This document shows, piece by piece, positions 27,133 through 36,301 of a DNA stretch of 64,000 nucleotides; positions within the stretch are counted from its first letter, which is position 1; each line of letters starts with the position of its first letter. A program made the translations under genes and the position numbers. The notes under the pieces are model-generated. The model did no database searches. It was not told where the DNA came from and worked only from the letters and a program-made list of their open reading frames with translations. The DNA comes from Pseudomonas sp. FP453 (GTDB taxonomy: Bacteria > Pseudomonadota > Gammaproteobacteria > Pseudomonadales > Pseudomonadaceae). The stretch spans positions 5,956,501 through 6,020,500 of the forward strand of contig NZ_CP117435.1 of NCBI RefSeq assembly GCF_030687495.1, read 5' to 3'.

Positions 27133-27462
27133 TTAGATGTTCGCGTCGAGGAAAGCTTGCAGCTGGGACTTCGACAGTGCGCCTACTTTAGTGGCTGCAA
27201 CGTCACCATCCTTGAACAGCATCAGCGTCGGGATACCACGCACGCCGTGCTTGGCCGGGGTTTCCTGGTTGTCGTCGATGTTCAGCTTGGCAATGGTCAG
27301 TTTGCCTTCGTAAGCAGTAGCAATGTCGTCCAGAACAGGCGCGATCATTTTGCAAGGGCCGCACCATTCAGCCCAGTAGTCAACCAGCACCGGGCCAGCA
27401 GCCTTGAGTACTTCGGCCTCAAAGGTCGCGTCGGTGACGTGCTTGATAAGATCGTTGCTCAT
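27133..27462 (-). CDS. trxA: Thioredoxin 1
   Basis: 109-residue thioredoxin with the redox-active WCGPC at residues 33-37 and the cis-proline loop [12 protein letters not shown] chose the ATG at 27462 ([20 protein letters not shown]), preceded by GGAGA; a longer frame adds 14 residues with no family match. Reduces protein disulfides in the cytoplasm with thioredoxin reductase. The trxA-rho neighbourhood is conserved in gammaproteobacteria; here a strong terminator separates them. Confidence 0.96.
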   Translation of the reverse strand: MSNDLIKHVTDATFEAEVLKAAGPVLVDYWAEWCGPCKMIAPVLDDIATAYEGKLTIAKLNIDDNQETPAKHGVRGIPTLMLFKDGDVAATKVGALSKSQLQAFLDANI

Positions 27463-27570
27463 GGATGTCTCCGGTTTGTAAGCAAAAAAAACGTGGCCCA
27501 TCATAGCCGCCCTTCCACCGTTCAGGAAGCCGCCTCTGATTGAGTCTTGCTATGACCGGTATAGCCCAAC

Positions 27571-28266
27571 TCAAGGCGCTACGGGCGTGACGAAGGCAAT
27601 CCCGGTGCGCAGCGCGGCATTGCGCACGTGCTCCTGCATGGTTTTCTGCGCCGCGGCACTGGCACGCCGGGCCAGGGCGCGCAGGATCTTGCGATGTTCC
27701 TGCCAGGTTTCCATGGCCCGTTCCGGCCGGATGAACGGTAGTTTCTGGCTCTCTAGGAACACCTCCGCACTGGCGCTGAGGATGCTCACCATCGCCTGGT
27801 TACCGCTGGCCAGCAGGATGCGCTGGTGGAATTCGAAATCCAGCCGTGCCGCCGCGTCAAAATCGCCGGCCTTGAGCACCTTGCGCATCGCCTCGACATT
27901 GTCCTCAAGGCTGTCCAGCTCAGCCGTGCTCAGCGTCACCGCCGCCAGCCCCGCCGCAAAACCTTCAAGGGCATAGCGTAGCTGGAAGATATCCAACGGC
28001 GTGGCCTGCGCGGCGAAGGGCCAGGCAAACCCCGGCGCCTCCTCCGCTGCCTGTACAAACACGCCTTTGCCCGGCTGCACGCTGACCACGCCCAAGGCGC
28101 TCAATGACGACAGCGCCTCGCGCAACGACGCCCGGCTCACGCCCAGTTGCACCGCCAGATCGCGCTGGGAGGGCAACGCATCGCCCGGGCCGAAGCCTTG
28201 TTCCTTGATCAGTTTGCGGATGGCTTGCAGGGCCGCTTCCGGTACGGCTTGGGCGATGGAATTCAT
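27571..28266 (-). CDS. GntR/FadR-family transcriptional regulator
   Basis: 231 residues. The N-terminal winged helix holds the GntR signature LPSQRDLAVQLGVSRASLRE, then VVSVQPGKGVFVQ. The C-terminal FCD-type helical domain runs through FQLRYALEGFAAGLAA and DFEFHQRILLASGN, where His and Asp/Asn would bind a metal and a small acid ligand. It is divergent from the polar amino-acid ABC operon, so it most likely controls that operon. I chose the ATG at 28266; the upstream open frame is not family-like. Confidence 0.85.
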   Translation of the reverse strand: MNSIAQAVPEAALQAIRKLIKEQGFGPGDALPSQRDLAVQLGVSRASLREALSSLSALGVVSVQPGKGVFVQAAEEAPGFAWPFAAQATPLDIFQLRYALEGFAAGLAAVTLSTAELDSLEDNVEAMRKVLKAGDFDAAARLDFEFHQRILLASGNQAMVSILSASAEVFLESQKLPFIRPERAMETWQEHRKILRALARRASAAAQKTMQEHVRNAALRTGIAFVTPVAP

Positions 28267-28528
28267 AAAAAACTCAAGGTTCCAGTCAACTGAGTGGCTA
28301 GTTGTAAAGCTATTCGCAGCGGGCGGCAAGCCACGCCCCAAAGGGGCTCGCAGGGTTTTGGCGGCGCTCGAAAAGGGTGCGAAAAATGCAGCCACTGTTC
28401 AGACCAGTAAGACCACCGCAACGCAACAAAACCCTGGGTTCCAGCTAATCCCACACGTCATGGCATGGGCTGTGCAATCACCCCATGAGTCAAATCCAGA
28501 ACATTCCTTCGCCCTTCGGAGAGTTGCC
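28267..28528. promoter_or_regulatory. Divergent control region, regulator / amino-acid ABC operon
   Basis: 262 bases between the divergent GntR gene and the ABC operon. AGACCA occurs twice at 28401-28406 and 28410-28415, a nine-base phased direct repeat that could belong to a regulator site. No clear inverted GntR operator and no clear -35/-10 pair was identified. Confidence 0.3.
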
Positions 28529-29314
28529 ATGACCAAGCGCTACAGCGCCCTGCTCACTGCCCTGTTTGCCAGCTTGATGCTGAGCCAGGCACCCGCCCAG
28601 GCCAATGGTCTGGACGATATCGTCGCCCGTGGCACCCTCAAGGTCGCCGTGCCCCAGGATTTCCCGCCGTTCGGCTCGGTCGGCCCGGACATGAAGCCGC
28701 GCGGCCTGGACATCGACACCGCCAAGCTGTTGGCCGAACAGCTCAAGGTCAAGCTGGAACTGACGCCGGTGAACAGCACCAACCGCATTCCGTTCCTGAC
28801 CACCGGCAAGGTCGACCTGGTGATCTCCAGCCTGGGCAAGAACGCCGAGCGGGAAAAGGTCATCGACTTCTCCAGGGCCTACGCGCCGTTCTACCTGGCG
28901 GTGTTCGGCCCGCCTGATGCGCCTGTCACCGGCCTCGACGACCTCAAGGGCAAGACCATCAGCGTGACCCGTGGCGCCATCGAAGACATCGAGCTGACCG
29001 CCGTCGCCCCCAAGGAAGCCACGATCAAGCGCTTCGAAGACAACAACTCCACCATCGCCGCCTACCTCGCCGGCCAGGTCGACCTGATCGCCAGCGGCAA
29101 CGTGGTGATGGTGGCGATCAGCGAACGCAACCCGAAACGTGTGCCAGCACTGAAGGTGAAACTCAAGGACTCGCCGGTGTACGTGGGCGTGAACAAGAAC
29201 GAGCCGGCGCTGCTGGAGAAGGTCAACCAGATCCTCGTTGCAGCCAAGGCCGACGGCAGCCTGGAAAAGAACGCGCTGCAATGGCTCAAAGAGCCACTGC
29301 CGGCTGACCTCTGA
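28529..29314 (+). CDS. Polar amino-acid ABC transporter substrate-binding protein
   Basis: 261 residues of the bacterial solute-binding family 3. Signal peptide through about residue 25 (APAQA), then the family opening LDDIVARGTLKVAVPQDFPP, and the GLDIDTAKLLAEQLKVKLEL and VDLVISSLGKNAEREKVIDF motifs. The ATG at 28529 follows a GGAGAG ribosome site. It precedes two permeases and an ATPase in one operon. The ligand is a polar amino acid or related compound; it cannot be named from sequence. Confidence 0.9.
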   Translation: MTKRYSALLTALFASLMLSQAPAQANGLDDIVARGTLKVAVPQDFPPFGSVGPDMKPRGLDIDTAKLLAEQLKVKLELTPVNSTNRIPFLTTGKVDLVISSLGKNAEREKVIDFSRAYAPFYLAVFGPPDAPVTGLDDLKGKTISVTRGAIEDIELTAVAPKEATIKRFEDNNSTIAAYLAGQVDLIASGNVVMVAISERNPKRVPALKVKLKDSPVYVGVNKNEPALLEKVNQILVAAKADGSLEKNALQWLKEPLPADL

Positions 29315-29328
29315 GGCGGAGCTGACCC

Positions 29329-29997
29329 ATGGCCTATCAATTCGACTTTGTGCCCGTGCTGGCCAATACCGACCTGCTGTTGCGCGGCGCACTGTTCACT
29401 CTTGAGCTGACAGCCATCGGCGCCATCCTCGGCGTCGCATTGGGCACTGTCGGCGCCGTGGTACGGGCGTGGAAGATCCAGCCGTTCGCCTGGTTCTTCG
29501 GGGTGTACGTCGAGTTGATCCGCAACACGCCGTTCCTGGTGCAGCTGTTTTTCATCTTCTTCGGCCTGCCGTCCCTGGGGCTGAAGATTACCGAGTGGCA
29601 AGCCGCCGTGCTGGCGATGGTGATCAACCTCGGCGCCTACTCCACCGAGATCATCCGCGCCGGCATCCAGGCCATCCCGCGCGGGCAGCTGGAAGCCGCG
29701 GCGGCGCTGGCGATGACACGCTTCGAAGCCTTCCGCCATGTGGTGCTGCTGCCAGCGCTGGGCAAGGTGTGGCCGGCCCTGAGCAGCCAGATCATCATCG
29801 TCATGCTCGGCTCGGCAGTGTGCTCGCAGATCGCCACCGAAGAGCTGAGCTTTGCCGCCAACTTTATCCAGTCCCGCAACTTCCGCGCCTTTGAAACCTA
29901 CGCCCTGACCACCCTGGTGTACCTGTGCATGGCGTTGATGATTCGCCAACTGCTCAACTGGATCGGCCGCCGCTTCGTGATGAGGAATAGCCGATGA
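29329..29997 (+). CDS. Amino-acid ABC transporter permease 1
   Basis: 222-residue HisM/HisQ-type inner-membrane permease with about five spans. VYVELIRNTPFLVQLFFIFF and the EAA loop (LEAAAALAMTRFEAFRHVVL) are typical. A GGCGGAGC site precedes the start, and its end overlaps the second permease by four bases (ATGA). It should pair with the second permease to form the heteromeric channel. Confidence 0.92.
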   Translation: MAYQFDFVPVLANTDLLLRGALFTLELTAIGAILGVALGTVGAVVRAWKIQPFAWFFGVYVELIRNTPFLVQLFFIFFGLPSLGLKITEWQAAVLAMVINLGAYSTEIIRAGIQAIPRGQLEAAAALAMTRFEAFRHVVLLPALGKVWPALSSQIIIVMLGSAVCSQIATEELSFAANFIQSRNFRAFETYALTTLVYLCMALMIRQLLNWIGRRFVMRNSR

Positions 29998-30644
29998 GTG
30001 ATTTTTCGTTCTGGGACATCGTGCGCAACCTGCTCACCGGCCTGCAATGGACGCTGTTGCTGTCGTTGGTAGCCTTTATCGGCGGCGGCGTGATCGGCTT
30101 GCTGGTAATGACCATGCGCATCAGCAGCAAGGCCTTCGCGCGCAACCTTGCGCGCACCTATATCGAACTGTTCCAGGGCACGCCGTTGCTGATGCAGCTG
30201 TTCCTGGTGTTTTTCGGCATCGCCCTGCTCGGTGTGGATATTTCGCCGTGGCTCGCCGCCGCGATTGCCCTGACCCTGTTTACCAGCGCCTACCTCGCCG
30301 AAATCTGGCGCGGCTGCGTCGACTCCATCGCCCACGGGCAATGGGAAGCCTCGGCCAGCCTGGCGCTGAACCCGCTGGAACAGCTGCGCTACGTGATCCT
30401 GCCCCAGGCCCTGCGCATTGCCGTGGCACCCACTGTGGGTTTCTCGGTGCAGGTGGTCAAAGGCACCGCCGTGACCTCGATCATCGGCTTCACCGAACTG
30501 ACCAAGACCGGCGGCATGCTCGCCAACGCCACCTTCGAGCCCTTTATGGTCTACGGCCTGGTGGCCCTTGGTTACTTTTTGCTCTGCTACCCCTTGTCCC
30601 TCAGTGCGCGCTACCTGGAAAGGAGACTGCATGCCTCTGCTTAG
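29994..30644 (+). CDS. Amino-acid ABC transporter permease 2
   Basis: 216-residue paralogue of the preceding permease. TYIELFQGTPLLMQLFLVFF is the HisM-type start region, and WEASASLALNPLEQLRYVIL the EAA loop that docks on the ATPase. Overlaps the first permease by four bases and the ATPase gene by 14. Confidence 0.92.
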   Translation: MSDFSFWDIVRNLLTGLQWTLLLSLVAFIGGGVIGLLVMTMRISSKAFARNLARTYIELFQGTPLLMQLFLVFFGIALLGVDISPWLAAAIALTLFTSAYLAEIWRGCVDSIAHGQWEASASLALNPLEQLRYVILPQALRIAVAPTVGFSVQVVKGTAVTSIIGFTELTKTGGMLANATFEPFMVYGLVALGYFLLCYPLSLSARYLERRLHASA

Positions 30645-31368
30645 AATTTCCGCCCTGCATAAGTATTACGGCGATCACCACGTCCTCAAAGGCATCGACC
30701 TGACGGTTGAAGAAGGCCAGGTGGTGGCGATCATCGGCCGCAGCGGCTCGGGCAAGTCCACCTTGCTGCGCACCCTCAATGGCCTGGAATCGATCAACGA
30801 CGGCGTGATCGAAGTCGACGGCGAATACCTCGACGCCGCCCGCGCCGACCTGCGCAGCCTGCGGCAGAAAGTCGGCATGGTGTTCCAGCAGTTCAACCTG
30901 TTCCCGCACCTGACCGTCGGCGAAAACGTCATGCTCGCGCCGCAAGTCGTACAGAAAGTGCCCAAGGCCAAGGCCGCCCAGTTGGCCAAGCAAATGCTGG
31001 AGCGCGTAGGGCTGGGCGAGAAGTTCGACGCTTTCCCTGATCGCCTGTCCGGTGGCCAGCAGCAACGTGTTGCCATCGCCCGCGCCCTGGCCATGTCGCC
31101 CAAGGTGCTGCTGTGCGACGAAATCACCTCGGCCCTGGACCCGGAACTGGTCAATGAGGTGCTCAGTGTGGTGCGCCAGTTGGCCCAGGACGGCATGACC
31201 CTGATCATGGTCACCCACGAAATGCGCTTCGCCCGGGAAGTCGGCGACAAGCTGGTGTTCATGCACCAAGGCAAGGTGCATGAAGTGGGGGACCCCAAGG
31301 TGTTGTTCGCCAACCCGCAAACCGCCGAGTTGGCCAACTTCATCGGCTCTACGGAGCCGCCGGGCTGA
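30631..31368 (+). CDS. Amino-acid ABC transporter ATP-binding protein
   Basis: 245 residues, GlnQ/HisP class. Walker A GRSGSGKST, Q-loop MVFQQFNLFPHLTV, signature LSGGQQQRVAIARALA, Walker B VLLCDEITSALDPE and switch His in MVTHEMRFAREV. The ATG at 30631 lies inside the preceding permease's end, after AAAGGAGA; the upstream frame extension is not used. Its last 20 bases overlap the convergent fimbrial gene on the other strand. Confidence 0.94.
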   Translation: MPLLRISALHKYYGDHHVLKGIDLTVEEGQVVAIIGRSGSGKSTLLRTLNGLESINDGVIEVDGEYLDAARADLRSLRQKVGMVFQQFNLFPHLTVGENVMLAPQVVQKVPKAKAAQLAKQMLERVGLGEKFDAFPDRLSGGQQQRVAIARALAMSPKVLLCDEITSALDPELVNEVLSVVRQLAQDGMTLIMVTHEMRFAREVGDKLVFMHQGKVHEVGDPKVLFANPQTAELANFIGSTEPPG

Positions 31369-31891
31369 CCAGCTCGAACGTACCCTGCCCTTCCAGCCGC
31401 TCTTCATTGCGTACCTGTAGGGCAGCGGACGGCAGGGTGGTTTCGACCTCGACCTGAGCGCTCAATCGCTGCCCCGTCACCGGGGCTCCAGAGGCCCGGG
31501 CCACCAGGATCTGGCCTGGCAACAGTTCACCGCTGGCCGTCGTCTCACCGGGCAGATGGGCCACCTGCCACTCAACGGTGCGCCCATCCACCTGAGCGTG
31601 CTTGAGCCTCAGATGGAAACGCCCCTGGCGACCGAACAGAAAACCTCTGCCGTCTGCCGCCCCGATGAACCGCAACGCCATTGCCGCAGGCGCTGCGCAG
31701 GTTACGTTCAACTGCACCGTGCGAGTGCCAAGCGCCAGGTTGGGCTTCTCGACCAGCGCTTCCCGATGGATAACACCATAGTCGATGCGCGGCTGGCTCA
31801 CGGTTAACCGGCAATTCTCGGCGTGCACCCCCGGCGCTGTCACCATCGCAAAGAACAGCACAAAGCCCATACGCTTCAGGTTACCGACCAT
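31349..31891 (-). CDS. Putative minor fimbrial subunit or adhesin (DUF1120-like)
   Basis: 180 residues. Signal peptide MVGNLKRMGFVLFFAMVTAP with cleavage after VHA, then ENCRLTVSQPRIDYG and a second Cys in VTCAAP, which would form the first disulfide of a pilin-type fold. FHLRLKHAQVDGRTVEW and the C-terminal GQGTFELVSP fit a beta-sandwich. It is the last gene of the chaperone-usher operon and overlaps the usher stop. Start chosen at 31891 for the basic signal peptide. Downstream location after the usher is typical of tip or adhesin subunits; this is an inference. Confidence 0.65.
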   Translation of the reverse strand: MVGNLKRMGFVLFFAMVTAPGVHAENCRLTVSQPRIDYGVIHREALVEKPNLALGTRTVQLNVTCAAPAAMALRFIGAADGRGFLFGRQGRFHLRLKHAQVDGRTVEWQVAHLPGETTASGELLPGQILVARASGAPVTGQRLSAQVEVETTLPSAALQVRNEERLEGQGTFELVSPAAP

Positions 31892-34364
31892 GACACACCG
31901 CCGATTGAGTCTCATAGAACATGTCATTGTCAGGCCGGGTACCGGAATCAAGGCTGATCAGGCAGGTGGAAGAGTCCGGTAATGAAACCCGCAGCGTTTG
32001 CGCTTCACTCGCGTCGTTCAGGAAAATCATGCCCTCGCCCACCACGCTGGTCAGGAAACGATCATCCTTGCCAAACACCGAGGCGCCCTGGGGCAGTTGC
32101 CGACCTTGTTGATCGCTGGCATTGAGCAAGACCCGGCGCACCTTCACCACATCGAACGCCACGGTACTGAAAGACCCTCGGCCCGCGGCGAGCACCTGGG
32201 TGCCGTTTTTCAAGTCAACGCGCTTGGGCAAGGACTGGGTCTGCACTTCGACGCGGCTGTTGGCATAGGCGGGCAAGCTGGCAATCACCGCCTGCCCGGT
32301 AAAATCCGTCCACACCGGCCCTTGCGGGGTATCGACCTTTGCGGCGCCGATATCCCCCACCGACACGATGCCGAACGTGTCCCCCACGGGGTAGGGCGAG
32401 AATGTCAACCCACCTTCGTGAACCACGACACCACCTTGCAGCTGCCCCGTGTAACTGGTGCTTGATGGGGCACGACTGACGCCAAGGCCAACCCGGGCAT
32501 AACGAGGCATCAGGTCGATCTGGCCACGCGTCGATTGCTCCTGGGCGCTGAGATCACGCTCGACGCCCACCTCGTAATTCACATAGTCATTGACCCGCTC
32601 ACTGAGGGCCGTACCGGCGCGGGACTGGTCGCCACGACGACTGATATAGCTTTTCACACGGCGATCCGCGCCCAGGGGCACGCTGACTTGCAGGCGCACC
32701 GACAGGTCCTCGTCCATCGCGGCGTCGCGCCCACGGCTGGCTGGCGGGGTGTCACGGCGAACATGACTCCCGCCCACCTGCGAATCGGCGATCAGTGCGA
32801 CATCGGCGTAGCGGAACGTCTTGTTCCATGAGGCAAATACATGCTCGGTCATTTGCGCATCGAATTGGGCGCTGCGGGTATAGCCCACAGAGAAGCCGCC
32901 CAGCGTAGGGTCCAGCCAGCTCAAGCCCGCCGTGTATTGGTGCTTGAAGCGCGAACCCAGCTCATCGGCCCGGGCCGAACGGCCCGCCTCGAATACCTCA
33001 CGATAGCCCTGGTTCTGCAGGGTTGCGCTGAGGCTGACGTCGATATTGGCAACCACCGGGCTGCTCACGGTCACGCTGCTGCGTGCCCCGGATACGGCGT
33101 TGCGACTGGCCCGGGACAGGTTGTGGCGGGCGCCCACGGAAACCCGCTGGAAAAACACACTGCTCAGAGCGCCACCGGCCGACGCATATTCATCCGTGCT
33201 CAACAAACCAAAGCCCGCAGACGAGTCGCGCCCCAGGCCCCACGTGCCACTGCCCATGGCAACCACCGGCGAGGGCCCCTCTTCCCCCATGTTTTCCCGC
33301 ATCTTGCCGAGGGAGAAGTAGTAACCCGGCGCTGTCGGCGCAGCCCCCGCGAACGACGCTGCGGGCACCACGAAACTGCGCTTGGCACCCTGTACATCGA
33401 TCACGCTGACGTCCAGGTCGCTGGTGCCATTGAGCAACGCCAGCCCCGTCAACCGGAAAGGCCCTTCAGGCACCAGCGTACTGTGGATCAACACGCCGGA
33501 CTGGCGCACCTCAATCCGTGACTGACTTTGGGCCAGCCCCTCCACCACGGCATTGTTACTGCCTGCTGGCGCGCGTGACTGGCCATCGGGGGAAAACTGT
33601 ACGCCCGACAGCTGGACGCCACCAAACAACGGGTTGTTGCTGGCAATCTGGCCCACCTGGAAGGTCGAATGCAGCGTGGCGATATCCCGCTGGGCATAGG
33701 CATACAGGTGTTCCGTACGGGTGTCGCCATTGTCAGACACATAGAACTGGCGACTGCGCACAATCCAATCACCCAGGTTGAAGCCCGCCTCGCTGTAGGC
33801 CGACAAAAACCGACTGGTCCCGCCGCGTGAACGGCTGTCGAAGCCCAGCACGTCGTAGTTGAACAGGGCCGCCATGCCGCCCTGGGAAAAATGCCCCGCC
33901 TCCCATTGCGGCTCTCGAAATGACTGGGTTGGCACCACCAGCGCCACTTCATCGATACCCGGGCGCAACCGCACCATCGTTGTCGGGAAGGCACCAAGGA
34001 AGTCGTGGCAGGCCTGGTCCGCAGTGGCCCCTTTACGAACGATCTCCCGGGGCAACACCAACCCGGCTTTTTCCAACAGTCCTGGGGTGAAACACAATTG
34101 CCCCTGCGCATCGAACTGCGCATCCACCAGCCCGAGCGGGTTGCCATTGACCCGTAGCCCCACCACATGGCTACCCTCGCGAAAACGCGCTGCACTGCGG
34201 AAGTAGTCCGAGACCTTGGGGTCAATGCCGTAGGTGGTCAGTGCCGCCAGGTCAAAACCCTCCCCCAACTCCAGCGCGGAGGCAAAGCCCGGGGCGCCCC
34301 ATAGCGTGGCGAACCCCATGAGCAGCGTGGGAACCGGAAGCCTGTTGCTCGACAGATAGGTCAT
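31881..34364 (-). CDS. Fimbrial outer-membrane usher protein
   Basis: 827 residues. After a signal peptide (to ASA), the N-terminal domain runs GLVDAQFDAQGQLCFTPGLL; the central 24-strand pore contains GTSDLDVSVIDVQGAKRSFV; the plug region follows, and the C-terminal domain ends with the Cys pair in SSTCLISLDSG and AVCHGR. It exports chaperone-bound subunits across the outer membrane. I start it at 34364, with GGAAGGTGATCG upstream, 7 bases after the chaperone stop. Slightly shorter than classical FimD, in line with the PapC/YehB-like branch used by DUF1120 clusters. Confidence 0.88.
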   Translation of the reverse strand: MTYLSSNRLPVPTLLMGFATLWGAPGFASALELGEGFDLAALTTYGIDPKVSDYFRSAARFREGSHVVGLRVNGNPLGLVDAQFDAQGQLCFTPGLLEKAGLVLPREIVRKGATADQACHDFLGAFPTTMVRLRPGIDEVALVVPTQSFREPQWEAGHFSQGGMAALFNYDVLGFDSRSRGGTSRFLSAYSEAGFNLGDWIVRSRQFYVSDNGDTRTEHLYAYAQRDIATLHSTFQVGQIASNNPLFGGVQLSGVQFSPDGQSRAPAGSNNAVVEGLAQSQSRIEVRQSGVLIHSTLVPEGPFRLTGLALLNGTSDLDVSVIDVQGAKRSFVVPAASFAGAAPTAPGYYFSLGKMRENMGEEGPSPVVAMGSGTWGLGRDSSAGFGLLSTDEYASAGGALSSVFFQRVSVGARHNLSRASRNAVSGARSSVTVSSPVVANIDVSLSATLQNQGYREVFEAGRSARADELGSRFKHQYTAGLSWLDPTLGGFSVGYTRSAQFDAQMTEHVFASWNKTFRYADVALIADSQVGGSHVRRDTPPASRGRDAAMDEDLSVRLQVSVPLGADRRVKSYISRRGDQSRAGTALSERVNDYVNYEVGVERDLSAQEQSTRGQIDLMPRYARVGLGVSRAPSSTSYTGQLQGGVVVHEGGLTFSPYPVGDTFGIVSVGDIGAAKVDTPQGPVWTDFTGQAVIASLPAYANSRVEVQTQSLPKRVDLKNGTQVLAAGRGSFSTVAFDVVKVRRVLLNASDQQGRQLPQGASVFGKDDRFLTSVVGEGMIFLNDASEAQTLRVSLPDSSTCLISLDSGTRPDNDMFYETQSAVCHGR

Positions 34365-34371
34365 GATTCGA

Positions 34372-35088
34372 TCACCTTCCATCGGCATTGACCGAGGTCC
34401 GGTAGCTATCCACCGAAAACCCATAGACCGTCGCGGGCTGGATCTCGACTTCGGTCAAGTCGCCCAGGGCCCCCTCCACCCTTGCTGCCAAGGTCTCCCC
34501 CGGCAGGATGTAGGTGCGCGGCAACGTTGCCATGCGCCCCTGGGGCAGCAAATGCACATCTGCCGCCAGACGCACCACATAGGCACTGTCGTTATGCACC
34601 GCGAGGCGCTCACCCGACCGACTCCAGGTCAGCAATTCCCAGGGCGCGTCGTGCCGAGGCAGGCCCTTTGGATGCAGGATCAGCGGCAAATTCTGTCGAA
34701 TGGTGATACCAATGGTCGCCCCCCCGGCAGCACGCGCCTGGGGAATGCCCTCGAACGTCACGCGCTTCAGACGCTGGGTCTTCAGCGGCGTCTTCAGCGT
34801 GGCGATGAAACGCACCAGCTGGGTTTCACCCGCCTCCACCCGTGTAATGGGCGGCGTGACAATCAATAGCGGCTCAACGTCCTCGGGCACATTCTCAACA
34901 ACCGAATGAAGCAGCGCGGGGGCCTCATCGGTATTTTTGATGTTTATCGTGGCCTCGCCCTGCTCCTCATGAAGTATAACCACCGAAGTTTCCGGCAACA
35001 TGCCCTCCGCGACCGCTACACCGGCAAAACATAAGTACCCACTTACACTCAACAGCAGCACACTATTTAAAACTGAAAGACTACGCAC
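34372..35088 (-). CDS. Periplasmic fimbrial chaperone
   Basis: 238 residues with a signal peptide (through about residue 27) and two Ig-like domains. The first carries EGEATINIKNTDE-type beta strands (here EQGEATINIKNTDEAPALLH), the hydrophobic VPEDVEPLLIVTPPITRVEA, and the conserved QLVRFI strand used in donor-strand complementation. Placed between the major subunit and the usher. A terminator-like hairpin upstream (35145-35181) would limit its expression relative to the subunit. Confidence 0.82.
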   Translation of the reverse strand: MRSLSVLNSVLLLSVSGYLCFAGVAVAEGMLPETSVVILHEEQGEATINIKNTDEAPALLHSVVENVPEDVEPLLIVTPPITRVEAGETQLVRFIATLKTPLKTQRLKRVTFEGIPQARAAGGATIGITIRQNLPLILHPKGLPRHDAPWELLTWSRSGERLAVHNDSAYVVRLAADVHLLPQGRMATLPRTYILPGETLAARVEGALGDLTEVEIQPATVYGFSVDSYRTSVNADGR

Positions 35089-35140
35089 TCAGTATTCCCC
35101 ACGACCATTGAGTGAACTATTGACATCCATGCGCCCACGT

Positions 35141-35181
35141 AAAAACAGCCGACAAAAAACGCTGGGTTTTCGATCGGCTGT
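35141..35181 (-). terminator. Intra-operon terminator-like hairpin
   Basis: On the minus strand ACAGCCGA (35181-35174) and TCGGCTGT (35152-35145) pair across a 21-base loop, followed by TTTTTACG. It lies between the fimbrial subunit stop (35193) and the chaperone start (35088). Confidence 0.7.
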
Positions 35182-35192
35182 ATTTAAATCAC

Positions 35193-35855
35193 TTAGATGT
35201 AATTCAACTCAAGCGACGCGCGGCCATCAAGCGTAACGTCACGACTCAGGTCCAGGTCCTGGGGCCTATTGATAACCGCCCTCACGGCGATAGTGCCGCT
35301 CAACTGAGAGATGGTGGCCGGTATAAATGGCGTGCCACTGCGCCAGGAGTGCTGGGTAGGGGACTGAGCGGCCTTGCCATCGCTGGTTTGCCAACTGGTC
35401 GTGCTGGCGCTCGCACGCATGATGGGGAACAACGTTGTACCCGACGACTTGAGGTCCCTGAGGGTGATCGCAAAACCGCCGGTTTTCCGGGCCGACACCA
35501 TCCCCAAACCGTAGTTGTGCGCCTCGGTATAGCCGGTACCAAGAGCGTTCAGAATGCCCGGCACCTTGCTGGCGGACTGAAGGTCCTTGAAGGTCAGCCC
35601 GAACTTGGTCGCGCCGCTGGCGCAGGTAATACTCAGGGGAACGGTCCTTTCTTGAAGTGGGGTGAACGCTCCCGGCAGCAGCGTGCCCGAGGGAATGTCG
35701 CCGTAATTCACAACGCCCGCCCCGGTCAGGGTGAGGTTGCAGGCGGCAGGTTTGATCGTCCCCCTGACGCTCAGCTCGGCAGCAGTGGTTGCATGAGCGC
35801 CGAGAGCTGCGGCCAAGCATGCGATACCGAGGGTCAAGCCAATAATTTTCTTCAT
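35193..35855 (-). CDS. DUF1120-type fimbrial major subunit
   Basis: 220 residues. Signal peptide MKKIIGLTLGIACLAAALGA ending HA, followed by ELSVRGTIKPAACNLTLTGA with the first Cys, a second Cys in SITCASGATKFGL, and the last strand ASLELNYI with the alternating pattern needed for donor-strand exchange. This matches the DUF1120 family found with chaperone-usher genes in pseudomonads. Start at 35855 puts MKKI at the signal peptide; an upstream in-frame ATG lacks a signal start. First gene of the cluster, so it should be the most abundant product. Confidence 0.78.
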   Translation of the reverse strand: MKKIIGLTLGIACLAAALGAHATTAAELSVRGTIKPAACNLTLTGAGVVNYGDIPSGTLLPGAFTPLQERTVPLSITCASGATKFGLTFKDLQSASKVPGILNALGTGYTEAHNYGLGMVSARKTGGFAITLRDLKSSGTTLFPIMRASASTTSWQTSDGKAAQSPTQHSWRSGTPFIPATISQLSGTIAVRAVINRPQDLDLSRDVTLDGRASLELNYI

Positions 35856-36301
35856 ATTCGACCTATCACTGAAAGTTTTCAGGTGCATTTATTTTGTGTT
35901 GATCGATAAAAATCATAAATAAATAACACCACGGCAAAATCGCCGAGTGACAGTCTGCCGCCAAGCCGCCCAACTAAAAAATAAGCCAGCACCTCAATCA
36001 TTGTGGGACCGATAAACATAGACCGACAACCAAGTAGAGTTCAAAGGTAGTCCAACACCAGATAACACATAGAACACTAAACCTTAACCTGTAGGGAAAG
36101 TTACTCATTGCACAAGGGAAGATTTAGACCAGTCTCCTTACAACAAACTAGTTAAACTCAACCGGCACGCGAAACAACATCCTACATATCCCACAGTATT
36201 TCCCCGCAGACAGCACCCGGGAAATTACCCGAGCACAACGCGTTGGCTCCAGCGGTCGATCGTGGCACGATGGCAAGGTTATCGACCGAGACCCCCAAAC
36301 C
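35856..36301. other. Long AT-rich intergenic region, fimbrial operon / ppx
   Basis: 446 bases between the divergent fimbrial operon and ppx. 35880-36180 is A+T-rich relative to the core genes. Short runs such as AAATAAATAA (35918 onwards) could hold the fimbrial promoter. No gene, RNA or known operator was recognised. Confidence 0.5.
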
